64,000 bases of DNA from Gemmatimonadota bacterium (lineage in GTDB: Bacteria; Gemmatimonadota; Gemmatimonadetes; Gemmatimonadales; Gemmatimonadaceae): assembly GCA_016704465.1 (NCBI GenBank), contig JADJAD010000001.1, forward strand, positions 930,001-994,000, given 5' to 3'. A program made the position numbers and the translations under genes. Of the stretch, positions 25,237-32,459 are shown piece after piece. The number at the start of each line of letters is the position of its first letter. Within the stretch, counting starts at the first letter, position 1. The notes below the pieces were generated by a model. That model was not told the origin of the DNA. It was given only the letters and a program-made list of their open reading frames with translations, and searched no databases.

Positions 25237-26984
25237 TACCCCACCTTCCAGAGCACGCTCAGCAGCTTCCAGTTGGTGAAGTAGTAGACCACGAACGCCA
25301 CCAGGAATACCGCCACGAGCGCCATCGTCCCCGGCGTCGGCCCGGTCCAGCGCGATGATTCGCGATGGAGGCGCTCGTTGATTTCATCCACGTTGGCGGC
25401 ATGCACCGGCGGATGGGTCAGCCCCTGCGGAATCCCCGCCACGGCGACGCCGCGCACGACTTCGCCTAACGGTTCGCCGAAGAAGACCGACTTCACGGCA
25501 ATCGCGATGAAGATCAGCGCGCCGGTCACGGCCATGATTCCGCCGATCCCCATCACGGCGAGCACGAGGTCGACCGCGGGATCGAACTGCACGCTGAACG
25601 GCGCCTGCGAGAACGAGATGTCCCAGTGCCGCCGCGGAACGCCGAAGCTCCCCGCGAACGTCATCCCCATCGACAGGAGGAGCATCCCGAGGGCGAAGAG
25701 ATACGGCTGCCACCGCGCCGCCGCCCAGAACGCCACCTTGCGACGGAAGACGAGCGGGATCAGGTAGTACGTCGCCGCCATGAAGGCCATCGCCGTGCCG
25801 CTCACCACCGTGGCGTGGAAGTGCCCGGGGATGCGCATCGTGTTGTGGGCGATGATGTTGATCTGCTCCGTCCCGATGGTGACGCCGGTGATGCCGCCCA
25901 CGAAGCCGAAGACAACCACCGAGAAGACCATTCCGCTGAAGCCCGGGTCGCCCCACGGGGCGCGGCGCAGCCAGCCAAAGAGCCCCTGCGTGTACCCTCG
26001 CAGGCGCATTCCCAGCTCCATGCCGGCCGGAACGGTGAAGCCGTGGATCATCGACGCCAGCACCGCCATGTACATGAAGTAGGAGGTGTTCACAATCTTC
26101 CACGCCGGGCCGAAGCCGGGGTCGACCAGCAGGTGGTGCGCCGAGGCCATCGAGATGAAGAGCACATACAGCACGAACGCCGAGCGACTCACCTTCTCGT
26201 TGAGCACCACGCCGCCGACGGTGAGGGCCGCCAGCATGTACCACACGGCCACCATCGCCGCCACGTTGATCTGCTGCGACGAGTGCCCGAGCCCCCACCA
26301 GATCATGCGGTAGATCTGCGGGTCGACCGACTCGATCACGCCGATGGACCAGAGGAACGTCGGGATGTAGATCATCGCGCCGTGCAGCAGCGTGATGACG
26401 GCGATGATCGCCGCTGTCACCGCCCCGTACACCACCAGCGGGAGCGAGCCCTCATACGTCTTCTCGCGCTTGGCGATGACCAGCGTCGCGAAGAACTGCC
26501 CGACCATGATCAGGGCGCCGACGGCAAAGAGGATGATGCCGAGATAAAACAGCGGGTGCGCCTTGAGCGGCGGGTACGACGTGAACAGGACGTCGGCCTT
26601 GCCGCTCCACTGCATCCACTCCACGATGAGCGCCCCGACCGACATGAGCCCGAAGCTCACCCACCCCAGGCGCGGTGCCGCGGGTCGCGCATTGAGCAGC
26701 GCGGTCGACGCGAACCAGAGCACGGCCATCTCGAAGTAGATGATGAAGAAGATCAGCATGTTCATGCCATGCACCCCGAGAATGCGGTAGTACCAGTCCG
26801 CGGGGAGCAGGTGCACCGCCTGCCAGCGGGTGAGCACGAGCAGCAGGGCGGCGATCGCGCCGATCAGGAGCGCCACGACCGCGACGACGGCGTTGGCCTT
26901 CACGAGCGCCTCGGCGTCCTTGTGGATGCGTCGTCCGGTGAAGACGCACGTGCGGAACGGCGACGGAAGTGCGGGGGCGCTCAT
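25236..26984 (-). CDS. heme-copper oxidoreductase subunit I, sNOR/B-family-like, lacking the active-site Tyr
   Basis: A 582-residue polytopic membrane protein (about 12-13 helices). Metal ligands are recognisable: low-spin heme His72 (VHGMNM) and His390, high-spin heme His388 (PGHFHATV), and CuB His234, His283, His284 (GLGHSSQQIN and ASAHHLL). In A- and B-family oxygen reductases the CuB His of helix VI is followed four residues later by the cross-linked Tyr (HPxxY); here that position is Gln238 and Gln237 precedes it. Loss of the Tyr is a hallmark of nitric oxide reductases of this superfamily. Gene order subunit II-I-SenC and an upstream Rrf2 regulator support the sNOR type. I infer NO reduction or NO-tolerant respiration, but an oxidase with a Tyr supplied from helix VII (for example Tyr273) cannot be excluded. 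ATG 26984 overlaps the subunit II stop (ATGA). Confidence 0.85.
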   Translation of the reverse strand: MSAPALPSPFRTCVFTGRRIHKDAEALVKANAVVAVVALLIGAIAALLLVLTRWQAVHLLPADWYYRILGVHGMNMLIFFIIYFEMAVLWFASTALLNARPAAPRLGWVSFGLMSVGALIVEWMQWSGKADVLFTSYPPLKAHPLFYLGIILFAVGALIMVGQFFATLVIAKREKTYEGSLPLVVYGAVTAAIIAVITLLHGAMIYIPTFLWSIGVIESVDPQIYRMIWWGLGHSSQQINVAAMVAVWYMLAALTVGGVVLNEKVSRSAFVLYVLFISMASAHHLLVDPGFGPAWKIVNTSYFMYMAVLASMIHGFTVPAGMELGMRLRGYTQGLFGWLRRAPWGDPGFSGMVFSVVVFGFVGGITGVTIGTEQINIIAHNTMRIPGHFHATVVSGTAMAFMAATYYLIPLVFRRKVAFWAAARWQPYLFALGMLLLSMGMTFAGSFGVPRRHWDISFSQAPFSVQFDPAVDLVLAVMGIGGIMAVTGALIFIAIAVKSVFFGEPLGEVVRGVAVAGIPQGLTHPPVHAANVDEINERLHRESSRWTGPTPGTMALVAVFLVAFVVYYFTNWKLLSVLWKVG

Positions 26985-27604
26985 GGCTGGGCTCCAGTGG
27001 TGCCGCCGGGCGCGTTCGTCAGGCGGGCGTTGGAATTGTCGCTGACGCGCTCCCCTCGCTGGTCGAGCACGATCACGCGACCGACCATCGTGTGGTGGCC
27101 GATCCCGCAGAACTCGTTGCAGATGATCCGGAAGTCGCCGGACGCCGTTGGCGTGACCTCGAGCGCGTAGTCATAGCCCGGGATGATCTGGAAGTTCACG
27201 TTCAACGGGTACAGGCTGAAGCCGTGGTTCACGTCGAGCGCCGAGATGTGCAGGCGGTACTTCTCCCCCTGCACCAACTGCAGGATCGGGTACCACTGGT
27301 AGGTAAGCGCCGTCAGGTACACGTCGCTCCCGGCCGGCGGCTGCACGATGGGGAAGCCGCGATCCTCACCCACCTGGTACTGCTTGGTAAACTCGACCGT
27401 GCGGGCGTAGAACGCCCGCGGCTCCACCTTGCGCCGGATGCCGGATGGGTTCTGCCCGCCACGCCAATGCCACAGCGGCATCATCGCGAACAGCACCATG
27501 CACCAGGCAAAGGCGATGGCGACCCACATCTTCTCGGCTCGGTGTGCCGGCTTCCACCAGACGCCCGGCACGGCATCGAGCCCCGTATGCACCTTGGTCA
27601 GCAT
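26981..27604 (-). CDS. heme-copper oxidoreductase subunit II with CuA centre
   Basis: A 207-residue protein with one N-terminal membrane helix (WVAIAFAWCMVLFAMMPLW, about 27-45) and a periplasmic cupredoxin domain. The CuA ligands are complete: His127 (VNHGFS), Cys162, Glu164, Cys166, His170 and Met173 (CNEFCGIGHHTM). It accepts electrons from a c-type cytochrome or cupredoxin and passes them to subunit I. A single anchor instead of a hairpin is typical for ba3-type (B-family) and sNOR enzymes. It is tightly packed between the 40-residue membrane peptide (7 bp upstream) and subunit I (4 bp overlap). Confidence 0.92.
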   Translation of the reverse strand: MLTKVHTGLDAVPGVWWKPAHRAEKMWVAIAFAWCMVLFAMMPLWHWRGGQNPSGIRRKVEPRAFYARTVEFTKQYQVGEDRGFPIVQPPAGSDVYLTALTYQWYPILQLVQGEKYRLHISALDVNHGFSLYPLNVNFQIIPGYDYALEVTPTASGDFRIICNEFCGIGHHTMVGRVIVLDQRGERVSDNSNARLTNAPGGTTGAQP

Positions 27605-27611
27605 GGTCGTC

Positions 27612-27734
27612 TCAGGGGAGCGTGCCTTGCGGCATGGACAGGATCTCCCACATGCCCCACCCGGTGTACACGACGAACATGATCACCAGGCCAAGGGCGA
27701 GCAGGAGAAAGACGTTGTCAAACAAGCGCTGCAT
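27612..27734 (-). CDS. 40-residue single-helix membrane peptide, probable subunit IIa of the heme-copper complex
   Basis: A short frame of 41 codons starting at ATG 27734 and ending at TGA 27612-27614: MQRLFDNVFLLLALGLVIMF then a short tail rich in aromatic residues (VYTGWGMWEIL). It has one obvious membrane helix, an AGAGGAG ribosome binding site 12 nt upstream, and sits 7 bp before subunit II. B-family ba3 oxidases carry a 34-residue single-helix subunit IIa (CbaD) encoded directly next to subunit II, so size, topology and position all match. The sequence itself is too short to prove homology. Confidence 0.65.
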   Translation of the reverse strand: MQRLFDNVFLLLALGLVIMFVVYTGWGMWEILSMPQGTLP

Positions 27735-27817
27735 CAGCGGGGGTGACTCCTCTGGTTGTGGAGTGGGCTCCGGGGATGGCATGCAGGACCTCGCGCGGGA
27801 TGGGGGTGGGTGGACGG

Positions 27818-28351
27818 CTACCCGCGTGGCTTGCGGGCAGCGGTGGTGCGACGCGAGGGTGTCTTCGGGACGCCCGCGGCCGGCCCTCGCGCCGGTGGCC
27901 GGACTTCGTGTGCCGCGATGTCGTGGCTCGGCGCCATTCTCGGGGCGTCGGCGATCTCGCCGAGCAGGTCGGCCACGGTGGTCTCGCGGAAGAACGCCTG
28001 CTGGGCCACCGCCACCGCCTCCCAGCGCGGGTGCGCCGAGCAGGGGTTCTTCCAGCCGCAGGTCGTGCGCCCCAGCAGGCAGCGCCGTTCGGTCATGGGC
28101 TCGAAGGGCGCCACCACCTCGCCCAGCGAGATCTGGTCTGCAGGTCGAGCCAGGCGAAATCCCCCGCGCGGTCCGCGCTCCGACTTGAGGATCCCGGCAC
28201 GGGCAAGCGCATGCATCGTCTTGGAGAGGTAGTTGCGTGGAGCACGCAGGTCGGCGGCAATGGCATCGACCCGGATCGGCCCGGCGCTGCCATGTTCGGC
28301 CACGTACAGCACGGCGCGAAGGGCATACTGCGTGGTGCTATTCAGCGGCAT
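27818..28351 (-). CDS. Rrf2-family iron-sulfur regulator, NsrR-like
   Basis: A 177-residue regulator. N-terminal winged helix (TTQYALRAVLYVAEH, RNYLSKTMHALARAGILKSERGPRGGF) and three cysteines, Cys91, Cys98 and Cys104, in CLLGRTTCGWKNPC, the spacing used by Rrf2 proteins that hold a 2Fe-2S or 4Fe-4S cluster. A ~40-residue Pro/Ala/Arg-rich tail is added. NsrR, the NO sensor of the family, controls NO-detoxification genes; here the regulator is encoded immediately upstream of an sNOR-like operon on the same strand, 83 bp away. The most likely role is NO- or redox-dependent repression of this operon and of the divergent cytochrome b fusion gene. IscR-like or other Rrf2 roles are alternatives. 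Confidence 0.88.
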   Translation of the reverse strand: MPLNSTTQYALRAVLYVAEHGSAGPIRVDAIAADLRAPRNYLSKTMHALARAGILKSERGPRGGFRLARPADQISLGEVVAPFEPMTERRCLLGRTTCGWKNPCSAHPRWEAVAVAQQAFFRETTVADLLGEIADAPRMAPSHDIAAHEVRPPARGPAAGVPKTPSRRTTAARKPRG

Positions 28352-28435
28352 GCGGTGGTGCGGAGAAGTTGGCGCAGCTGGCGGAGAGGCTCTCCGACTG
28401 GAACCTCGCGTCGAGGCCGACGGTCAATCGTTGCA

Positions 28436-28457
28436 TTTATCATGTAGATATGATAAA
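28436..28457. promoter_or_regulatory. 22 bp AT-rich palindrome between divergent genes, probable Rrf2 operator
   Basis: TTTATCAT-GTAGAT-ATGATAAA: perfect 8 bp arms, 6-nt spacer, in an otherwise GC-rich intergenic region (28352-28510), 84 bp from the regulator start and 53 bp from the cytochrome b gene start. TATGAT at 28449-28454 could serve as the -10 element of the plus-strand gene, so binding would block RNA polymerase. Dyad AT-rich sites of this size are typical for Rrf2 dimers. Confidence 0.65.
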
Positions 28458-28510
28458 CTCGCCGCAAGAGGGAACTTTCCCTGTATTCTCGTTTCCCGCG
28501 CTGAGCCGCC

Positions 28511-30082
28511 ATGCGCTCGCTTGAACGCCTTGCTCTTCGCCTCGTCCGCGCCCTCGACAGCGCCTGTCATCGGTTGCTGGGCTGGCGGTACAATCCCCTG
28601 CACCAGAGCGGCTCGATCGCCGTGGCGCTCCTGACGCTCCTGATCCTGACCGGGCTGTACCTGCTCGTCGTCTATCGCGTGAGCGCGCCGTGGGAGTCCG
28701 TGGCACGGTTGCAGGCCGACCCATGGATCGGGCGATGGATGCGCGGCGTGCACCGCTACGCCTCCGATGCCCTGGTAGTGGCGGTCGCCGCGCATGTGCT
28801 GCGCATGTTCGCGCAGGCGCGTGGATGGGGGGCCCGCACCCTCGCCTGGACCTCCGGCGTCCTGCTGCTCTTCCTGCTCCTGATCAGCGGATGGACTGGG
28901 TTCGTGATGGTGTGGGACACGTTCGGGGCCCAACTCGCAATGGCCGGCGCGCGCCTGTTCGACGCGCTCCCGATCCTCTCCGAACCGGTCGGCCGCACCT
29001 TTGCCGGCGACCGGGAGATCCCGTCGGCCTTCTTCTTCCTGAACCTCTTCCTGCACGTTGCCCTCCCGCTGGGGGCCGGGGTCGGGATCTGGCTGCACGT
29101 CTCGCGTATCGCGCGACCGACCCTGCTCCCTCCGCGTCCGCTCATGTGGGGCATCGGCCTCGGATTGCTTGCGCTCGCGCTCTTCGTGCCGGCGCCGTTG
29201 CCGCCAGAGGCCGATCCGTTCCATTACACGGCGACTGTCCCGCTGAACCTGTTCTACGCGTTCTGGCTCCCTCTCGCGTCGTCGCTTCCGGTCTGGGCGG
29301 CGTGGGCGGGGGCGGGGGCCACGTTAGGCGTCGCCCTCGCCATCCCGCGCCTCACGCGGCGGCCGCGCGAGGGATCGTGGTCACCCAGTGTCGTCGACCC
29401 GCGCCTGTGCACCGGCTGCGAGCAGTGCCCCAAGGACTGCCCGTGGGAGGCGATCACGATGCGCGCGCGCGATGACGATCGCCCGACCCTCGTGGCGCAT
29501 GTCGATCCGGCGTTGTGCGTGAGCTGCGGCATCTGCGCCGGCTCCTGCCCCCCGATGGGGGTCGGTCCCGCGCATCGCACCGGCCGCGACCAGCTGGTCG
29601 ACATTCGCGCGCTTGCCCGCGACGTACTGTCGGTGGCCGGTGCGCCGCAGGTCGTGGCCATTTGCTGCGAGAACGCCGCCCCGACACACCTCGACGCCGT
29701 GCGGCGCGAAGGGGCGGTCGTGCAGACGGTCACCTGCAGCGGAAACCTGCACTCCTCCGTGGTCGAGCTGGCGCTGCGCGGCGGCGCCAGCGGGGTGCTC
29801 GTCTTTTCCTGCCCGCCGCGCGACTGTCGAGGGCGCGAGGGTCCCAAGTGGCTCACGGAGCGGATGTTCAACGGACGCGACGCCGAACTGCAGGAGCGCG
29901 TCGATCGCCGCCGAGTGGCGACCGCCACCATGGTGGTGGGCGACCTCGCCCACACGCTGGCGACGCTGCGAGAATTTCGCGCGTCGTTGGCCCCGCTCGG
30001 ATCGGGTGGGGCGGTGGACCTCACCGAGCTCGATGTGGAATGCGAGAGTGGGGCAGCGCTCGTCGAAGCGGAGGAGCGATGA
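28511..30082 (+). CDS. cytochrome b / double 4Fe-4S ferredoxin / MvhD-like fusion protein
   Basis: A 523-residue three-module redox protein. Residues 1-275: cytochrome b N-terminal domain with four heme-ligand histidines in the classic 14-residue spacing, His81/His95 (GVHRYASDALVVAVAAHV) and His182/His196 (FLHVALPLGAGVGIWLHV), plus two more helices. Residues 296-350: two 4Fe-4S ferredoxin motifs, CTGCEQCPKDC (300-310) and CVSCGICAGSC (336-346). Residues 380-470: an MvhD/FlpD-like domain with AICCENAA, TCSGNLH and CPPRDCRGREGPKW, normally the 2Fe-2S hub that links heterodisulfide reductase to hydrogenase or formate dehydrogenase. So electrons could pass between the quinone-side hemes and a cytosolic partner. 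No hydrogenase or Hdr gene is visible nearby. It overlaps the next gene by 4 bp (ATGA). Confidence 0.85.
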   Translation: MRSLERLALRLVRALDSACHRLLGWRYNPLHQSGSIAVALLTLLILTGLYLLVVYRVSAPWESVARLQADPWIGRWMRGVHRYASDALVVAVAAHVLRMFAQARGWGARTLAWTSGVLLLFLLLISGWTGFVMVWDTFGAQLAMAGARLFDALPILSEPVGRTFAGDREIPSAFFFLNLFLHVALPLGAGVGIWLHVSRIARPTLLPPRPLMWGIGLGLLALALFVPAPLPPEADPFHYTATVPLNLFYAFWLPLASSLPVWAAWAGAGATLGVALAIPRLTRRPREGSWSPSVVDPRLCTGCEQCPKDCPWEAITMRARDDDRPTLVAHVDPALCVSCGICAGSCPPMGVGPAHRTGRDQLVDIRALARDVLSVAGAPQVVAICCENAAPTHLDAVRREGAVVQTVTCSGNLHSSVVELALRGGASGVLVFSCPPRDCRGREGPKWLTERMFNGRDAELQERVDRRRVATATMVVGDLAHTLATLREFRASLAPLGSGGAVDLTELDVECESGAALVEAEER

Positions 30083-30705
30083 GCCTCCCCATTTCGCGGC
30101 TGGCGGCGTTGTCCGCAGCCAGCGTGGCCGCACTCGTCCTGCTGCGCGCCGCCTCGTTCGTCCCGGTGCACGACGTCCGCAGCGACAGTGCCTGGGTGCG
30201 CCTGTCGTGGAGCGCGCGCCCCGAACGCATTGAGCACTGCCGTCGACTGTCCGACGCCGAACTCGCCGAGCGTCCCGCGCACATGCGCCTGCGCCTCGAG
30301 TGCGAGGGACGGTTCGCGCGATACGGCCTGCAACTGATGGTAGACGGCGCCGTGGTCCTCGTCGACACTGTACAGGGCGGTGGACTGCGCAACGATCGTC
30401 CCATGCACGTCCTGCGCGAGACGCCACTCACCCCGGGCACCCGCGCCGTGCGCGTCGTGCTCGTGCGCCTCGACACCCTCTCAACCCCCGATGCTGAGTC
30501 CGAGGGTGTGGCGACGCCGGAATCGGACGCCGTGCTGGGTGATCGCGGCGCGCGGGAGCGGGAAGAGCGCCAGCGGCGGTCCGAGGAGGGAATCCCGCCG
30601 CAACTGTCCCTCGACACCACCGTGACACTCGGTGCCGGACGGGTCCTGCTGGTAACATACGATGGCGAAAAGCGCGCATTGGCCACGAGGACCGGAGGCA
30701 GCTGA
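30079..30705 (+). CDS. membrane-anchored protein of unknown function in the respiratory operon
   Basis: A 208-residue protein, ATG 30079 overlapping the stop of the cytochrome b fusion gene. One N-terminal hydrophobic segment (LAALSAASVAALVLLRAASF) is a signal anchor; the rest looks extracytoplasmic and beta-rich (AWVRLSWSARPERIEHCRRL, MRLRLECEGRFARYGLQLMV, TRAVRVVLVRLDTL, TVTLGAGRVLLVTYDG), with two Cys (in EHCRRL and LECEG) that could form a disulfide. An acidic/Arg-rich low-complexity insert lies before the last strand. I do not recognise the family. Its tight coupling suggests that it is a partner of the cytochrome b fusion protein on the periplasmic side. Confidence 0.75.
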   Translation: MSLPISRLAALSAASVAALVLLRAASFVPVHDVRSDSAWVRLSWSARPERIEHCRRLSDAELAERPAHMRLRLECEGRFARYGLQLMVDGAVVLVDTVQGGGLRNDRPMHVLRETPLTPGTRAVRVVLVRLDTLSTPDAESEGVATPESDAVLGDRGAREREERQRRSEEGIPPQLSLDTTVTLGAGRVLLVTYDGEKRALATRTGGS

Positions 30706-30707
30706 CG

Positions 30708-31850
30708 ATGACCACCCAGCTCGCCCCCGACCCCAGACCAGTCGACGCGTTGCCGACGCACCCTCCCTGGCAATCGACCGTCGTCATCGACATGGATCCG
30801 ACCTACATCAGTACAGCAGCCAACGACCGCGCCGTGCGCCGCTGGCTCTATGCCACCATGCTCTCGGTCCTCGTCGTGCTCCTGGTGGGCGGCGTCACGC
30901 GCCTCACCGAGAGCGGACTCTCCATCACCGTCTGGAAGCCCATCACGGGAGTGCTCCCGCCGCTCTCGGAAGCCGGGTGGCAGGAAGCGTTTGCGCAGTA
31001 CCAGCAGATCCCCGAGGCGCAGACGGTGCACGCCGGCATCACCCTCGCCAAGTTCAAGAACCTCTACTTCTGGGAGTGGGCGCACCGCCTCGTGGCGCGC
31101 CTCGTGGGCCTCGTCATCGCCATCCCGTTCTTTTTCCTCCTGCTCAAGGGGCGCATCAGGCCGTCGCTGCGGCTGCGCCTCGCCAATCTCCCCATCCTCG
31201 TGGCGCTGCAGGGGGTGATGGGATGGTACATGGTGCAGAGCGGGCTGTCGGATCGGACCTCGGTGAGCCAGTACCGATTGGTGGCCCACCTCTCGCTCGC
31301 CGTCATCATCTACGTGGTGGCGGCGTGGACCGCCTTCCGGCTGCACCCGTCCGGCGAGTCGGACGCGGTGGCCATCGACCACACGCACCCCAGCGGCGGC
31401 GCCATCGCACTCTCGATCCTCGTCTTCGTCGTGATCCTCACCGGGGGGTTTGTCGCCGGGATCGATGCCGGACTGGTCTACAACACCTTCCCGCTCATGG
31501 GGGGCTCCGTCGTCCCGCCGACCTACGGCGACCTCGCCCCCGCATGGCGCAACTGGTTCGAAAACCCGGCCGCGGTGCAGTTCCATCACCGCACGCTCGC
31601 CCTCATCACGCTCGGCATTGCCCTCTGGCTCGCCTGGCGCCGGCGCAGCGCCCTCACCGACACCAGCGCTCGGCGCGCCTGGCAGTGGGTGCAGTGGACG
31701 GCAGTCCTGCAGGTTGCGCTCGGCGTCGCCACGCTCCTGATGCACGTCCCGATCCCAGTGGCGGCGCTCCACCAGTTCGGGGCCGTCGCCCTGCTCACTG
31801 CCGCCCTCTACGCGGCGGCGCGCGACACCACGCCGGTCGCTAGCGCGTAG
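30708..31850 (+). CDS. ctaA: heme A synthase (COX15/CtaA)
   Basis: A 380-residue membrane protein with eight predicted helices that oxidises the C8 methyl of heme O to give heme A. Conserved histidines are present in the expected helices: WEWAHRLVARLVG, YRLVAHLSLA, VQFHHRTLALI and ALHQFGAVALL, together with GGVTRLTESGLSITVWKPITG and DAGLVYNTFPLM. It follows the fused cytochrome b gene and the anchored protein with 2 bp spacing, so it is in the same operon. Its presence implies that an a-type heme is used, plausibly in the divergent heme-copper complex. No heme O synthase (CtaB) gene is seen in the window. Confidence 0.95.
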   Translation: MTTQLAPDPRPVDALPTHPPWQSTVVIDMDPTYISTAANDRAVRRWLYATMLSVLVVLLVGGVTRLTESGLSITVWKPITGVLPPLSEAGWQEAFAQYQQIPEAQTVHAGITLAKFKNLYFWEWAHRLVARLVGLVIAIPFFFLLLKGRIRPSLRLRLANLPILVALQGVMGWYMVQSGLSDRTSVSQYRLVAHLSLAVIIYVVAAWTAFRLHPSGESDAVAIDHTHPSGGAIALSILVFVVILTGGFVAGIDAGLVYNTFPLMGGSVVPPTYGDLAPAWRNWFENPAAVQFHHRTLALITLGIALWLAWRRRSALTDTSARRAWQWVQWTAVLQVALGVATLLMHVPIPVAALHQFGAVALLTAALYAAARDTTPVASA

Positions 31851-32367
31851 CGTCGCCCGGGAGCTGCCCGCTCGAGACCCTGCGGACACGCTCCTGTTCG
31901 GCGCTCCCCGAGGTGTAGGCGCTCGCGGCCCCGTGCTCGTAGACCAGCTGGCCGCCCGAGTGCCCGACGCGATAGCCGGCCACCACCAGCACCAGCGCTC
32001 CGACCGTTCCGGCTATCCGGGCCGCGGATCCGACCCTGCCACTGGCCAGCCCGATGGCAGCAACGCCGAGCACGCCGAGCGAAAGCAGCAGGAACGACTC
32101 GGCGGCCTCTTCGTGTGACTCGAGCGGCGCCTCGGCAACGACGTCCTCGACTCGCTCCTCCTGAGCCTGACCGGTCTCGACCGCCGCCCACGAGCTGAGG
32201 GTGAGCACCGCGAACATTGCCGTGGTCACCCCCCACGCCACGATCGGCCGAGCGCCCTTCCGGATTGTCCACAGGGCGCCGATCGCGAACAGGGGGAGCA
32301 GCACCGTGAGGGCGATCGGGAGGTGCACGATCGCCGGATGCAGGGGGGTGGGAATGAGGGATTGCAT
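31840..32367 (-). CDS. DUF2231 family membrane protein
   Basis: A 175-residue protein with four hydrophobic segments. The N-terminal HPAIVHLPIALTVLLPLFAIGAL and the Trp-containing second helix are the DUF2231 signature, with the conserved His pair of TPLHPAIVHLP. The family's function is unknown; members often sit near cytochrome and respiration genes, as here. ATG 32367 starts exactly at the conserved MQSLIPTPLHP; the frame upstream is not conserved-looking. Its 3' end overlaps the 3' end of ctaA by 11 bp in convergent orientation. Confidence 0.85.
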   Translation of the reverse strand: MQSLIPTPLHPAIVHLPIALTVLLPLFAIGALWTIRKGARPIVAWGVTTAMFAVLTLSSWAAVETGQAQEERVEDVVAEAPLESHEEAAESFLLLSLGVLGVAAIGLASGRVGSAARIAGTVGALVLVVAGYRVGHSGGQLVYEHGAASAYTSGSAEQERVRRVSSGQLPGDATR

Positions 32368-32459
32368 ATGAATCTCCGCGTGACTTCGAGGGTGATATCC
32401 CGCAAGCGGCGTCAGGCGCCTTTGCGAGTGACGGTGTTCACGACCCAAGATGCGGACGA

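Noticed and set aside
25626..27170. 514-codon plus-strand frame opposite the heme-copper subunit genes
   Set aside because: Low-complexity His/Arg/Glu composition, no motif; the opposite strand encodes well-conserved subunits.
30021..31889. 622-codon minus-strand frame opposite ctaA
   Set aside because: No motif and biased composition; ctaA is certain.
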